Shown here: one piece after another, positions 5,554 to 6,182 of the stretch
How positions within the stretch are numbered: position 1 is the stretch's first letter
Layout of the letters: every line of letters begins with the position of its first letter
Assembly (NCBI GenBank): GCA_038209145.1
Contig: JBBQXZ010000286.1
Span: 1-6,182, forward strand
DNA from: Lunatibacter sp038209145
Lineage (GTDB): Bacteria > Bacteroidota > Bacteroidia > Cytophagales > Cyclobacteriaceae
Reading direction: 5' to 3'
Length of the DNA stretch: 6,182 bases
Program-made: the position numbers and the translations under genes
The notes under the pieces: generated by a model
Database searches by the model: none
What the model saw: only the letters and a program-made list of their open reading frames with translations
What the model was told of the DNA's origin: nothing

Positions 5554-6182
5554 ATGAAAATCACTTTAGCGATCTGTTTTACTTTCATTATCCAGTCCTC
5601 TTTGGCGCAAACCACGATCAAGGGTGTCATAAAGGATCAAAAAGACGAGACCATTCCGGGAGCCAATATTTCCCTCAAAGGAACCTTTGAGGGCACATCC
5701 TCCGAAATAGATGGTAATTATACGTTGGTAACTGATGAGCAAGGTTCTTTTACCCTGGTTTTTCAAGCCATGGGATTCAAATCCCATGAATTTGAGGTGC
5801 TGCTAGATGGAAAATCCCATACAATTAATCCTAATTTAAAGGAGTCCATTAACGAACTGACTGCTGTGACCATTTCGGCTGGGGCGATGGAAGCTTCAGA
5901 TGAAAAGAAAGCGGTGGTTTTACGGCCTATCGATATTGTCACGGTGCCCTCCGCCATGGGGGACATTATCGGTGCATTTCAGACGTTACCCGGCACGGCC
6001 AATGTGGGCAACGATGGGAGACTTTTTGTCCGTGGGGGAGATGCCACTGAAACGGCCATTTTTATAGACGGACTCAAAGTGGGGAATGCATTCGGCACCA
6101 CTGCTTCCAATGTCCCAACCCGGACCCGATTTAATCCCAATCTATTTAAGGGTTCTTTTTTCAGTACGGGCGGTTATTCCGC
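5554..6182 (+). CDS. TonB-dependent outer-membrane receptor, N-terminal part
   Basis: The first 209 codons of a gene that runs off the right edge with no stop. Residues 1-18 are a Sec signal peptide (MKITLAICFTFIIQSSLA, cut before Gln19). Residues about 20-95 form a carboxypeptidase-regulatory-like beta-sandwich (IKGVIKDQKDETIPGANISL, then the DGNYTLV and FTLVFQAMGF strands), common in Bacteroidota receptors. A plug domain starts at about 105: VTISAGAMEASDEKKAVVL, then GAFQTLPGTANVG, LFVRGGDATETAIFIDG (157-173) and FKGSFFSTGGYS at the edge, which normally runs on into the beta-barrel. The protein should sit in the outer membrane and import a ligand with TonB/ExbBD energy. The ligand cannot be told, and no SusD-like partner is visible because the window ends. 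No STN domain is present, so direct signalling to a FecR/ECF pair is not indicated. ATG 5554 gives a clean signal peptide. Confidence 0.92.
   Translation, partial: MKITLAICFTFIIQSSLAQTTIKGVIKDQKDETIPGANISLKGTFEGTSSEIDGNYTLVTDEQGSFTLVFQAMGFKSHEFEVLLDGKSHTINPNLKESINELTAVTISAGAMEASDEKKAVVLRPIDIVTVPSAMGDIIGAFQTLPGTANVGNDGRLFVRGGDATETAIFIDGLKVGNAFGTTASNVPTRTRFNPNLFKGSFFSTGGYS

Overview
The window looks like a chromosomal segment of a Bacteroidota bacterium, most likely Cytophagales and plausibly Cyclobacteriaceae (Algoriphagus/Echinicola/Cyclobacterium type). The grounds are a TonB-dependent receptor with an N-terminal carboxypeptidase-regulatory-like domain, a Bacteroidota-style ECF sigma factor, few Shine-Dalgarno sites, and a TAnnTTTG-type promoter element (TACCTTTG) upstream of one gene. 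The taxonomic call is an inference from gene style, not from a marker gene.

Layout, left to right. Positions 1-197 hold no recognisable complete gene, only a G5/C5 hairpin that may be a terminator. An ECF sigma factor lies on the minus strand (198-794). A 572-base poorly coding stretch (795-1366) follows, holding the sigma factor's upstream region and one doubtful 77-codon frame. A small plus-strand lipoprotein with a BamE/SmpA-like look (1367-1780) converges on, and overlaps by 11 bp, a minus-strand ROK-family sugar kinase (1770-2693). Upstream of the kinase, same strand and 69 bp away, is a CvfB-like S1/winged-helix RNA-binding protein (2763-3599), so these two are probably co-transcribed. 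A divergent intergenic region then leads to a plus-strand AGCS-family sodium:amino-acid symporter (3833-5266). A 287-bp intergenic region holds the strongest hairpin of the window (5419-5459), a 10-bp direct repeat with a 21-bp period, and a small inverted repeat. The window ends inside the first 209 codons of a TonB-dependent outer-membrane receptor (5554 to the edge).

The genes do not form one obvious pathway. Themes are nutrient uptake (outer-membrane receptor, inner-membrane amino-acid symporter, cytoplasmic sugar kinase) and regulation (ECF sigma factor, S1-domain RNA-binding protein). The sigma factor has no FecR-type anti-sigma gene within the 197 bases downstream, and the receptor is 4.8 kb away, so a functional link between them is not shown.

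I found no CRISPR array, tRNA, rRNA, insertion sequence or clear novel multi-gene system. The points most worth a second look are the leader of the TonB receptor, the ROK protein lacking the usual zinc cysteines, and the orphan-looking ECF sigma factor with a hydrophobic tail.
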